From: DAOTVS01 sp034436375
GTDB taxonomy: Bacteria; Chloroflexota; Anaerolineae; SpSt-313
Reading direction: 5' to 3'
DNA length: 8,295 bases
NCBI GenBank assembly: GCA_034436375.1
Contig: DAOTVS010000317.1
Span: 1-8,295 of the forward strand
Position numbers and translations under genes: made by a program. Shown in pieces: positions 1 to 6,295 of the stretch (position 1 is its first letter; each line of letters opens with the position of its first letter). The notes under the pieces were generated by a model. That model ran no database searches and had not been told where the DNA came from. It saw only the letters and a list, made by a program, of their open reading frames with translations.

Positions 1-122
1 ACGTCACACCGATCCCTCTATACAGCTATGGGGGTGGTGGCGTCTCTGTTTTGCCGCCCTGCAGGGCGGCAAAACAGAGACGCCACCACCCCCATAGCTG
101 TATAGAGGGATCGGTGTGACGT
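1..122. repeat. Perfect 122-bp palindrome (long hairpin, possible fold-back)
   Basis: Bases 1-60 are the exact reverse complement of 63-122, and the two central bases (GC) complete a palindrome with no spacer. The inner part, about 30-93, is a GC-rich hairpin with GGGGTGGTGGCGT at 31-43 and GCCGCCCTGCAGGGCGGC at its centre. The outer flank (1-29 and 94-122) is less GC-rich but equally perfect. It begins one base after the stop codon of the DUS-like gene on the minus strand, so in RNA it could end or protect that transcript, but no U-run follows. Because the symmetry reaches exactly to the first base of the window, the outer part may be an assembly fold-back at a contig end around a genuine inner hairpin. 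The arm motif resembles that of the hairpin at 8180-8256. Confidence 0.9.
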
Positions 123-905
123 TCAGGCCAGCGCCTGCGCAATGTGAAGGATATACTCTGGGTCCTTGATGGTGGGCTCAGCAAAGCCGGCCATATCGGC
201 GCCGGCAGCCAGCACGTCGCGCACATCTGCAGCCGAGCGCACATAGCCGCTGGCCAGCAGGAAATGAGGGCAGGCGATCTTGACCTGGCGCACCAACTCC
301 AGGTCGGGCCTGGGCGTTCCGGCAGCCCGCACGTTCATGTGCACCGCCACGATGCCCATCTTCGCCAGCCCCTCCAGGGCAGGCAGCAGGTGCCGGCGGT
401 CGCTCTGGCCGTTGAGCTTGACGATCAGGGGCGCCCCTCGCTCGGTCAAGGCCTGCACCCAGCGGAACAGCTCGGGTTGGTGCTCGGGCAGGACCATGGC
501 GCGCAGCTTGCCCAGCGCCACATAGCGCGCGTACCCCCCGTGCGCATTGAGCTCGATCAAATCGCCGCCGGCGGCCAGAAAGCATTCAGCCGCCTGCAGG
601 GCCCAATCGAGTTGCGGGCTGGCCAGGTTCAGGCAGGTGCGGATGGAGCTGTTGCCCCGCGCCCGGCGGATTTCCTCTGCCAGGAAGGCCGTGCAGGCTG
701 CGGGGTCCGCGGGCAGAAAGGAATCCGCATCGCGCCCCATCTCCTCGCTGCCGGCGGTGGGCTCGGCGAGGTAGGCCCCCAGCTGTACCAGCGCGCAGCC
801 CGAGCGCCGCTGGCCGCAGAAAGCGCCGTCGGTGATCCCCATCATCGAAGAGAGGAAAAGGCCGTTCCGTAGCTCGCCGTAGAGACTGGCGTATCTCCCC
901 TTCAT
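123..905 (-). CDS. DUS/NifR3-like TIM-barrel protein without catalytic Cys
   Basis: This 260-residue protein looks like an FMN-binding TIM barrel related to tRNA-dihydrouridine synthases, and most like the archaeal NifR3-related proteins. What is seen: MMGITDGAF at residues 21-29, matching the barrel-entry motif of DUS proteins (M-G-T-D-F pattern); DLIELNAHGG at 115-124, the counterpart of the segment that carries the catalytic Cys; VKLNGQSD at 162-169, with the Lys expected near flavin; and ASGYVRSAADV at 218-228 followed by AGAD, the usual phosphate-binding end of the barrel. The position where DUS enzymes carry Cys holds Ala-His-Gly-Gly, so tRNA dihydrouridine synthesis is doubtful; a different flavin reaction or a non-catalytic role is possible. 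The start at 905 is chosen over the upstream ATG at 944 because AAAGGAGG (912-919) lies 6 nt before it. The stop abuts the palindrome. Family placement is by motif reading only. Confidence 0.8.
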   Translation of the reverse strand: MKGRYASLYGELRNGLFLSSMMGITDGAFCGQRRSGCALVQLGAYLAEPTAGSEEMGRDADSFLPADPAACTAFLAEEIRRARGNSSIRTCLNLASPQLDWALQAAECFLAAGGDLIELNAHGGYARYVALGKLRAMVLPEHQPELFRWVQALTERGAPLIVKLNGQSDRRHLLPALEGLAKMGIVAVHMNVRAAGTPRPDLELVRQVKIACPHFLLASGYVRSAADVRDVLAAGADMAGFAEPTIKDPEYILHIAQALA

Positions 906-911
906 CTCTTG

Positions 912-919
912 CCTCCTTT
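912..919 (-). promoter_or_regulatory. Ribosome binding site deciding the start of the DUS-like gene
   Basis: The minus strand reads AAAGGAGG, then 6 nt, then ATG at 905. An in-frame upstream ATG at 944 would place this site inside the coding region, so the shorter protein is preferred. Confidence 0.75.
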
Positions 920-959
920 GTGGCCTATCACAGTGAGCATCCACAGTATGCCTCAGGCA

Positions 960-1111
960 TTACCGGGCGCCAGAAGGCCTGCTGGCCACGATCACGCCGA
1001 TGAGCGGCTGTGCCTCTATTCTCACGGTGGCTGAGCACGATGATGGTCAGTCTCTCCTTCGGGCAACGTTTGATGAGCGTGCGCATGCTGGGCATCTTGC
1101 CCTCATGGCCC
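960..1111 (-). pseudogene. Decayed C-terminal remnant of a second serine hydrolase
   Basis: Just after the stop of the intact hydrolase (1112), the minus strand in another frame encodes GHEGKMPSMRT, then PKERLTIIVLSHRENRG. This matches the end of beta-lactamase/CubicO-type hydrolases: an H-x-G motif, then a strand of the 'P-E-E-R-L-T-V-I-V-L-x-N-R' kind. After ENRG the frame is lost; a shift of one base gives AQPLIGVIVASRPSGAR and a TAA at 960-962, which resembles the usual short final helix of such proteins. No start codon or ribosome binding site suits an independent gene. It is read as a fragment left by duplication, gene replacement or recombination. The sequence differs from the intact neighbour's own HGG region, so it is not a recent local copy. 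The similarity is by eye over about 45 residues. Confidence 0.5.
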
Positions 1112-2479
1112 TCAACCTTCCTTGCGGACGAGGCGCAACCCCACGCGCAGCCAGCCGACGGCGCCATCGGGCCGGCGGATGACGTCGATGCGCATGCCTT
1201 TACCTGGGCCATCCACCACAAGCAGGCGGTCCTGCTCGCAGAGCCCGAGCGCCGCCGGCGGCTCCAGCGGGGGCGGCGGGCAATTGCGAGTGGGGAAACC
1301 GCCTTTCTCGGCGGCCTGCGCTACCAGCCGGCCGCCAAGGATGCCGATCTCCAGGTCCATCGTGGGGCGAAAGTAGCGGCCCACATAGGGGATGAGCATC
1401 TCTCGCGTTGCCTCGATGGGCTTGGGCCCTTCCGGGCTCTCTACCCCCAGGTATTCCTTGAGCGCCCAGCGCAGGACCTCGTGGGTGATCTGCCCGCCCC
1501 GGTCGGCATTGGTGACAACCGCCAGGGCAAACTGGCGCTCGGGGACAAGGGCCAGCAAACTGACCTGCCCCAGGGTCCCCCCGCCATGGGAGATCTGGCG
1601 CACGCCGGCGCTGTCATCGATGACCCAGCCCAGGCCCCAGGACTCCTTGCCCCAGAGGGTAACCTGCGGCGCGTGCATCGCCGCCATGGACTCGGGCGAG
1701 AGCAGCCTCGTGCCGTCCGAGGCCGTACCGTCGCCCAGGTGGAAGCGGGCATAGCGCAGGAGCTCCGGCACGGCGCTGGCGATGCCTCCGGCAGCCCAGC
1801 TGGCGCGGGGGATAGGCCAGGGGCGGAGGACTGCAGCGCCCTTTTCGCCCACGCTGTGCCCCACCACAAAGCGATGGGTCATGACATCGGCCGGAAAGAT
1901 AAAGGTGTGCTGCAGGCCGAGCGGCTCGAGCACCAGATCCCGCAGCGCAGCCTCGTAGCTCTTGCCTGTGACCGCCTCGATGATGCGGCCCAGCAGGTTA
2001 AAACCCGAGTTGTTGTAGGAAAAGTGCGCGCCCACCGGCGCAATCTGCCCGAGCCCGGCCATGGTGGGCACATAGCGGGCCAGGGCGTCGTCGCCCAGGC
2101 CGGTGTCCTCGAAAATGTCGCCCTCCCAGCCGCCTGTATGGGTCAGCAGGTGGCGCAAGGTGGCCCCCGCCGAGGCCTCATCGTCGGCCACGCGGAACTC
2201 GGGCACGTACTTGCGCACAGGCGCATCGAGCAGGAGCTTGCCCTGGTCCACCAGGCGCAGGATGGCCGTCGCGGTAAAGGTCTTGGTGATGGAGCCGATC
2301 TGGAAGAGCGTATCGGGTGTGACGGGCAGAGGGTTCTCCACACTGGTCACGCCGAACCCCGCGGTAGAGACTTCATCCCCCTGCAGGATGCCCACAGCCA
2401 CCCCGGGCACGCCCTTGTCCCTGACCAGCGCGGCGACGAACTCGCTCAGGCGGTCCGATCTGGATTGCTGATCTGGCAT
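1112..2479 (-). CDS. Serine beta-lactamase-family hydrolase (class C/CubicO type)
   Basis: This 455-residue protein belongs to the serine beta-lactamase/penicillin-binding-protein-like family, which covers class C beta-lactamases, D-amino-acid peptidases and esterases. The nucleophile motif S-I-T-K is at residues 63-66 in IGSITKTFTATAI, the Tyr motif Y-N-N at 155-157, and the third motif is HGG at 298-300 (in ISHGGG) in place of K-T-G, as is common in esterase-like members. The LLTHTGG segment at 111-117 is also typical. After about residue 350 there is an extra C-terminal region with PYVGRYF near 364-370, probably a small lipocalin-like beta domain as in many relatives. No signal peptide is seen, so it is probably cytoplasmic and is unlikely to be a true resistance enzyme. 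AGGAGG (2487-2492) lies 4 nt before an ATG at 2482 and 7 nt before a second ATG at 2479; the second is preferred. The substrate cannot be predicted. Confidence 0.93.
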   Translation of the reverse strand: MPDQQSRSDRLSEFVAALVRDKGVPGVAVGILQGDEVSTAGFGVTSVENPLPVTPDTLFQIGSITKTFTATAILRLVDQGKLLLDAPVRKYVPEFRVADDEASAGATLRHLLTHTGGWEGDIFEDTGLGDDALARYVPTMAGLGQIAPVGAHFSYNNSGFNLLGRIIEAVTGKSYEAALRDLVLEPLGLQHTFIFPADVMTHRFVVGHSVGEKGAAVLRPWPIPRASWAAGGIASAVPELLRYARFHLGDGTASDGTRLLSPESMAAMHAPQVTLWGKESWGLGWVIDDSAGVRQISHGGGTLGQVSLLALVPERQFALAVVTNADRGGQITHEVLRWALKEYLGVESPEGPKPIEATREMLIPYVGRYFRPTMDLEIGILGGRLVAQAAEKGGFPTRNCPPPPLEPPAALGLCEQDRLLVVDGPGKGMRIDVIRRPDGAVGWLRVGLRLVRKEG

Positions 2480-2510
2480 CATGTTTCCTCCTATTGCGCA
2501 CATCCTTTAG

Positions 2511-2580
2511 ACCTCACCCCAACCCCTCCCCGGCGCACGGTTATAGGCAGGCTCACCCGGCGCCGGGGAGGGGTGCGTGT
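2511..2580. repeat. Intergenic hairpin repeat with 15-bp arms
   Basis: ACCCCTCCCCGGCGC at 2522-2536 is matched perfectly by its reverse complement at 2560-2574, with a 23-nt spacer. The left side begins ACCTCACCCCAACCCC, a sequence style found in widespread bacterial intergenic repeats. It lies between the acyltransferase stop (2603) and the hydrolase start (2479). In minus-strand RNA it would fold just before the hydrolase ribosome binding site. There is no U-run, so it is not a standard Rho-independent terminator; a processing or attenuating role is possible. The rest of the 123-bp gap shows nothing else. Confidence 0.7.
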
Positions 2581-2602
2581 TACCGCCGCCGGGCGCATCC
2601 CA

Positions 2603-3274
2603 TCACAGCCCGGCCCAGAGGCGGGCGATATCCTCATACAGCCGGTCGCCGGTGCGGAGGATACCGTCACGGCGGCTAGCAGGCTCGAGGAAGATGGCTT
2701 TGCCGATCGAGACCTCTCGGCGCTCGCTGCTGACGGCGACGGGGTAGATCGGCAGCGGCGCGCCCGTCTCTCGCTCATACAGAGAACAGAGCAGCAAAAA
2801 GCCGCAGAGGAAGGGGCGCATCCCGGTCGCAGGGTCAAGCGGCCGCCGCTCATCCTCGGGAAAGATGAGCAGGCTCTTGCCCTGTCTCAGGAGGGCCAGG
2901 CTGCGGCGAAAAGCTGCCATGTACTGTTCATGTTCACGGTCTATTGCGATGCAGCCCAGGCCCCACAGAAAGCGAACGCCGGGCCAGGCGATGATTTCGC
3001 CCAGGGCCCGACCCAGGCGGCCATGCAGCCCCCACACCGGGCGGACCAGGTCGCGGTAGATGCGCTGCCCAGCCAGGCGAGGATCGATCGTCTCCGCCAG
3101 AATCCACGGGTAGAGGCGCACCGGCAGGGCCAACATCACCTGGATAGGCCCTACAGGCCCCAGGTGATTGGCAACGTAGATCGCCGGGCCTTTACCGATG
3201 TGCACCAGCCCGGCACACCGGTAGGCGAAAGGGGAGCCAAGCAAGCGAGCGGCGCGGTAGAGAGTATCGTTCAT
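2603..3274 (-). CDS. PlsC-like acyltransferase, divergent active site
   Basis: This 223-residue protein resembles the lysophospholipid/glycerolphosphate acyltransferase (PlsC, LPLAT) family, which transfers acyl chains onto lysophosphatidate and similar acceptors at the membrane. The order of motifs fits: ANHLGPVGPI at residues 35-44 (motif I), GCIAIDR at 107-113 (motif II), LLIFPEDERR at 135-144 (motif III) and PLPIYPVAV at 173-181 (motif IV). The catalytic H-x4-D pair is broken: His37 is present, but the Asp position is Gly42, and the usual FPEG is FPED. It may therefore use another acceptor, have another base, or be inactive. There is no obvious long membrane segment; aromatic stretches at 54-59 and 95-107 may touch the membrane. 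The ATG at 3274 is chosen because the fold begins close after it; its ribosome binding site is weak, and an ATG at 3295 is an alternative. It follows the glycoside hydrolase by 40 nt and is probably cotranscribed with it. Confidence 0.82.
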   Translation of the reverse strand: MNDTLYRAARLLGSPFAYRCAGLVHIGKGPAIYVANHLGPVGPIQVMLALPVRLYPWILAETIDPRLAGQRIYRDLVRPVWGLHGRLGRALGEIIAWPGVRFLWGLGCIAIDREHEQYMAAFRRSLALLRQGKSLLIFPEDERRPLDPATGMRPFLCGFLLLCSLYERETGAPLPIYPVAVSSERREVSIGKAIFLEPASRRDGILRTGDRLYEDIARLWAGL

Positions 3275-3314
3275 GGTTTTACCTGCACCGAGCATGGCCA
3301 CCACTACGGTGGAT

Positions 3315-5354
3315 CTACCAGTCGAACACGACCGCCGTATGGATGCTGAACGGGGGCACCTCGACGGCCCACCACTCGCCCTCGCGCTCCGGGGTGAGCG
3401 GGGTCGCCCCCGGCTCGGCATGGACCACGACGGGGCGGCGCGGGTCGCGCAGGCGCACGCGCGTGCCGGTCAGCGTCCCCGGCCGCTCTACCACACGCGG
3501 GCCCTGAATGCGGGCATCGGGCTGGAAGGCGACCAGGTGCAGCACCGTGCGGCCCGGGGCCTCGGCGCGGGTGATGCTGACGGCGGCCGCGCCCTGACGC
3601 TCAAAGCTCAGGCCAGGGGTGGCGCGGCGCACCAGTTGCTGCAGGATGTAGCGCGCCCCCGGGTTGCCCCGCGTCCAGATGTCGGCGGCGATGGGCAGGG
3701 CCAGGAAGAGGACGGTCCCCCGGCCGTAGCGGTTCTCGGTGAGGGCGGGCCAGGGCAGGGCCTCGCCGGGCGGGAAGGCGCCGAGCTGATAGGCCGGGCC
3801 GGGTGCGGTGAGGGGCGCGAGCGCCCGCGCGGTGGTGGGACGCACTTTAGCGGGGCGGCCGGGCGCCGGGACGGGCGGGCGGAAGGGGTCGCCCGATCGC
3901 CAGAGCCCTTCGGCCTCGGTGCCGCGCAGGCAGAGGTAGCTGAGCGGCAGGTCGTGCTCGCCCTCATCGGCCAGGCCCGCCAGCTCGGCCAGGAGGGCGG
4001 AGCCAGCTGTGGCGGTGGGCGCCCCGGGCTCGACGGCCTGGGGGATGGCGCCCGTCACGACGAGCGAGCCGCCCCCCTCCACAAAGCGACGGATGGCGCG
4101 GGCAGCCGGCAGCCCGATGTAGCGCTGCTCGGGCACGACGAGCGTCTGGTAGCGGCTCAGGTGCTCCTCCAGGTCGGCATCGTAGAGGATGTGCGCCGCC
4201 AGGCCATCCTCCGCCAGGGCCAGGAAAGCCCCGCGCAGGGGGGCCTCGTCAACCCGCCACCTGGCGCCACGGCCGCGCACTGTCTCAGGGCTGGCCAGGA
4301 TGGCGATATCGGCCTGCGGCTGCGTGCCCTGGGTGAGCGTGGCCCGCTCACGGGCAAAATCAAAGGTCGTGCGCAGGAGGCCGCTCACCTCCGGGTCGGG
4401 CCGCACGTCGACCGGCCGCAGCAGATCGCCGATGTAGAGCTTGCCGCCGCCGGCGAGGCCCGCCGCATAGTCGGCCGCGATGGATTCGGGGGTGCGGCAG
4501 GTGAAATCCTGCCAGTTGATGAGCATGCGCTCCGTCATCAAATCGGCCGGAGCATCGCGCCAGGCCCAGGCGGCCAGTTGGTAGCTCGTCTCAAAGGTGC
4601 AGTTCTGCATCGGCGGGTCGCCCGTCAGGTAGCCGATCTCGCGGGGGGCCGGCACGCACCAGAACTGGCCGCCCATCCAGTTGACGCCGAGGAGGCAATC
4701 CTGCTTCAGGGCAGTTACCTGCACCGCCGCGTTGGCCAGCCGCCGCCACACCCGCTCCGTCTGCCAGTGGCGCCACTCGGCCCAGGCCGGGTCATCGGGC
4801 TCGCGGGGAATGTCGCGCCCAAACTCGCGCCGGCAGGCCTCGCAGTAGCAGGGCCGGTCGAAATAGCCATAGACGCCGTCCAGGAAAAACCCGTCCACAT
4901 CGTAGTGCTCCACCAGCTCGCGGAACTGGGGCGCCAGATGCTCCTCGATAAAGCGGGTGGGGCAGGTGGCGGGGCTCTGGCTTATCGATTCGGGCCTGGG
5001 CGCGCCCTCCGGCCCCACTACGACCCACTCGGGGTGCGCGGCGGCCATAGGCGCGGGCAGGGCCGAGATGGCCACATAGGCCACCACGCGGATGCCCTCG
5101 GCGCGCAGGGCCCGAGCCCCCTCACCAAAGAGATCGCGAGTCAGGTGTGGGTGCGGCAGGCCGATCTGCGTCGGGTAGTAGGACCAGCCATAGGCGCAGC
5201 GGGCGAAAAAGTCGACGGCCTCGGCGCCCATTTCCTTCAACTGGCGGGCAAAGGCCGGGGCATCGAAATCGCGTCCCACATCCAGCACGGTGGCGGGGGT
5301 GTGCATGTCATAGTGGACCTTGCAGAGGGTGTCGGCATACCAGTTCTCTTGCAT
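3315..5354 (-). CDS. Putative glycoside hydrolase (GHL6-like, trimerisation domain)
   Basis: This 679-residue protein looks like a member of the hypothetical glycosyl hydrolase 6 (GHL6) group, with an alpha-amylase/fucosidase-like TIM barrel followed by a beta-galactosidase-trimerisation-like (class I glutaminase-fold) domain. In the barrel (about 1-340), VHYDMHTP is at 13-20, YDVDGFFLDG at 151-160 offers Asp159 as a candidate nucleophile, and CYCEACRREF at 169-178 is the Cys-rich loop typical of this group. The second domain runs from about 347, with a run ending in RRFVEGGGSLVVTG, and a beta-rich C-terminal region ends in PPFSIHTAVVFDW. No signal peptide is seen, so it probably acts in the cytoplasm on imported oligosaccharides. 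The start at 5354 is chosen because AGGAG (5363-5367) lies 8 nt before it; the longer frame to 5432 has no comparable site. Closeness to uxuA suggests uronic-acid-containing glycans, but the substrate is unproven. Confidence 0.82.
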   Translation of the reverse strand: MQENWYADTLCKVHYDMHTPATVLDVGRDFDAPAFARQLKEMGAEAVDFFARCAYGWSYYPTQIGLPHPHLTRDLFGEGARALRAEGIRVVAYVAISALPAPMAAAHPEWVVVGPEGAPRPESISQSPATCPTRFIEEHLAPQFRELVEHYDVDGFFLDGVYGYFDRPCYCEACRREFGRDIPREPDDPAWAEWRHWQTERVWRRLANAAVQVTALKQDCLLGVNWMGGQFWCVPAPREIGYLTGDPPMQNCTFETSYQLAAWAWRDAPADLMTERMLINWQDFTCRTPESIAADYAAGLAGGGKLYIGDLLRPVDVRPDPEVSGLLRTTFDFARERATLTQGTQPQADIAILASPETVRGRGARWRVDEAPLRGAFLALAEDGLAAHILYDADLEEHLSRYQTLVVPEQRYIGLPAARAIRRFVEGGGSLVVTGAIPQAVEPGAPTATAGSALLAELAGLADEGEHDLPLSYLCLRGTEAEGLWRSGDPFRPPVPAPGRPAKVRPTTARALAPLTAPGPAYQLGAFPPGEALPWPALTENRYGRGTVLFLALPIAADIWTRGNPGARYILQQLVRRATPGLSFERQGAAAVSITRAEAPGRTVLHLVAFQPDARIQGPRVVERPGTLTGTRVRLRDPRRPVVVHAEPGATPLTPEREGEWWAVEVPPFSIHTAVVFDW

Positions 5355-5411
5355 GGCGCCAACTCCTATGTGGAAAAAGAGGGGCGGATAAGCCGAAGGG
5401 GGCAGCACAAT

Positions 5412-5442
5412 ACTATAGCTACCGGGATGCAACGAATCCGGT
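5412..5442 (-). promoter_or_regulatory. Possible promoter/operator of the glycoside hydrolase gene
   Basis: The 145-bp gap upstream of the glycoside hydrolase holds TATAGT (minus strand, 5412-5417) as a possible -10, without a convincing -35. Just upstream, ACCGGATTCGTTGCATCCCGGT (5421-5442, about one operator length) is an imperfect palindrome with 8 of 11 pairs matching, including all five outer pairs. This is the position expected for a sugar-responsive repressor or activator. Both readings are weak. Confidence 0.3.
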
Positions 5443-5499
5443 TACCACATACGAGACCATATCCACCAATATCAGTGCCGCACACACACAGAGCAGGGG

Positions 5500-5931
5500 T
5501 CAGGCTCCCATATGAGCCAGGATCCCCAGAAACTCGGCGGCATTGACGATGAGTGTGTGTTCCCAGTGGCGTAGTTTCAACAAATGGTGATCACCACTCA
5601 CCAGATATTCCGTGCCACCCTCGAGAGCGCAATCGAGGATGCGATCATCATCAGGATCATCCATAACAGCCTGGACGTTTCGTTGAGGCACCACGATCAC
5701 GGCATCTGTGCGCAAGAGTTCCAGGACAGCGGCGATCTCTCCATCGGTGATACGCCGTTTCTCACGGAAAAAAGGTCGCGCCAACACACGCGCGACCTCG
5801 TCCATAATAGATTCCGAAGTCAGAAGAACGAACTCGCCCCGCTGAAAAGCCTGCAGAACCTCATAGGGGCTACCCGAGTGGCCCATCACACCAGAGATAA
5901 TCACATTGGTGTCGAGGACAACCCTAAGCAC
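5500..5931 (-). CDS. PIN-domain toxin of a type II toxin-antitoxin pair
   Basis: This 143-residue protein is a PIN-domain ribonuclease of the 'putative toxin component, PIN family' type, expected to cut RNA with Mg2+ or Mn2+ and to be neutralised by the antitoxin encoded just upstream. Seen acidic residues: Asp7 in VVLDTNVIISG, Glu45 in MDEVARVL, Asp94-Asp96 in DDPDDDRILDCA, and Asp114 in LVSGDHHLL; together these form the usual quartet, so the active site looks intact. The length is normal for the family. The start is GTG at 5931, because AGGGAG (5939-5944) stands 7 nt before it and the protein then opens directly into the first strand; the ATG at 5991 would add 20 unlikely residues. The start overlaps the end of the antitoxin gene by 8 nt (GTGCTTAG), which points to translational coupling. 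Confidence 0.93.
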   Translation of the reverse strand: MLRVVLDTNVIISGVMGHSGSPYEVLQAFQRGEFVLLTSESIMDEVARVLARPFFREKRRITDGEIAAVLELLRTDAVIVVPQRNVQAVMDDPDDDRILDCALEGGTEYLVSGDHHLLKLRHWEHTLIVNAAEFLGILAHMGA

Positions 5932-6223
5932 TCTGTTGCTCCCTGGCCTCTCGCCGCTCACGGCGCTCCGCCTCGATCTCACGCGCCGCATCGGCTTCCG
6001 CCTCTTCCGGGCTCAGATCGGGATTCTTCCTCCGGATCACGTCGAGTGCAGCAAAGCGCTCCTCACGTGCCCGCAGCAGCCGCTCATAGTCCTCGGGACT
6101 GATCAGCACGGCGAATGGTCTGCCCTGCTTCTCGACAATAACCGCCTCCTTAGTGTAGTGCACGGAACCAAGCACGTCCGAGAAATTGTCGCGCGCCTCT
6201 TTGGCTGATATCCTCCTGGCCAA
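5924..6223 (-). CDS. Phd/YefM-like antitoxin
   Basis: This protein of 99 residues is a Phd/YefM-family antitoxin. The N-terminal half, RRISAKEARDNFSDVLGSV (residues 3-21) through VIVEKQGRPFAVLISPEDYERL (28-49, in outline), is the DNA-binding dimer fold with the typical 'x-A-R-x-N-F-x-D-L/V-x' helix and the 'x-G-x-P-x-A-V-L-I-x' strand. The tail after about 65 is a charged helix rich in Glu and Arg (DLSPEEAEADAA, then EAERRERREAREQQ), the likely toxin-binding, protease-sensitive part. The start is probably TTG at 6223, because AGGAGG (6230-6235) lies 6 nt before it; an ATG at 6238 would add five residues (MRRSA) with a poor site. It overlaps the PIN toxin gene by 8 nt and is expected to repress its own promoter. 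Confidence 0.92.
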   Translation of the reverse strand: MARRISAKEARDNFSDVLGSVHYTKEAVIVEKQGRPFAVLISPEDYERLLRAREERFAALDVIRRKNPDLSPEEAEADAAREIEAERRERREAREQQSA

Positions 6224-6229
6224 AGCTGA

Positions 6230-6235
6230 CCTCCT
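6230..6235 (-). promoter_or_regulatory. Ribosome binding site favouring a TTG start for the antitoxin
   Basis: AGGAGG, then 6 nt (TCAGCT), then TTG at 6223. The alternative ATG at 6238 would place this site inside the gene. Confidence 0.55.
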
Positions 6236-6239
6236 CATG

Positions 6240-6289
6240 CAAGTGCTCTTACTGCCATTCTAGCACTTGTGTACAGAATGTCAAGCTTG
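6240..6289. promoter_or_regulatory. Operator-like repeats over the toxin-antitoxin promoter
   Basis: CAAGTGCT (6240-6247) and AGCACTTG (6262-6269) form a perfect 8-bp inverted repeat, 22 bp centre to centre (about two helical turns), covering the -10 and the start region. TGTACA (6270-6275), the core hexamer described for yefM-yoeB operators, lies in the promoter spacer. CAAGCTTG (6282-6289) is a further palindrome overlapping the -35. Binding by the antitoxin or the toxin-antitoxin complex would block RNA polymerase, which fits conditional autorepression. Confidence 0.6.
6257..6284 (-). promoter_or_regulatory. Sigma70-type promoter of the toxin-antitoxin operon
   Basis: The minus strand has a perfect -35 TTGACA (6279-6284), a 16-nt spacer, and -10 TAGAAT (6257-6262, one mismatch to TATAAT). 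It points at the antitoxin gene and begins 11 bases after the uxuA stop, so the pair is transcribed independently of uxuA. Confidence 0.8.
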
Positions 6290-6295
6290 CACTCA

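Noticed and set aside
948..960. ATGCCTCAGGCAT small palindrome near the DUS-like start
   Set aside because: The arms are only 6 bp and there is no promoter element beside it; this is expected by chance.
2511..2580. Rho-independent terminator after the acyltransferase gene
   Set aside because: The stem is strong but no U-run follows in the direction of transcription, so it is listed as a repeat.
1010..3349. 779-codon open frame on the plus strand
   Set aside because: It runs antisense across the hydrolase and acyltransferase, whose motifs are clear. Its translation is low-complexity, rich in Gly, Ala, Arg, His and Gln, with no domain motif; it is a shadow of GC-rich codon use.
3273..5546. 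757-codon open frame on the plus strand
   Set aside because: It is antisense to the glycoside hydrolase and shows no recognisable motif.
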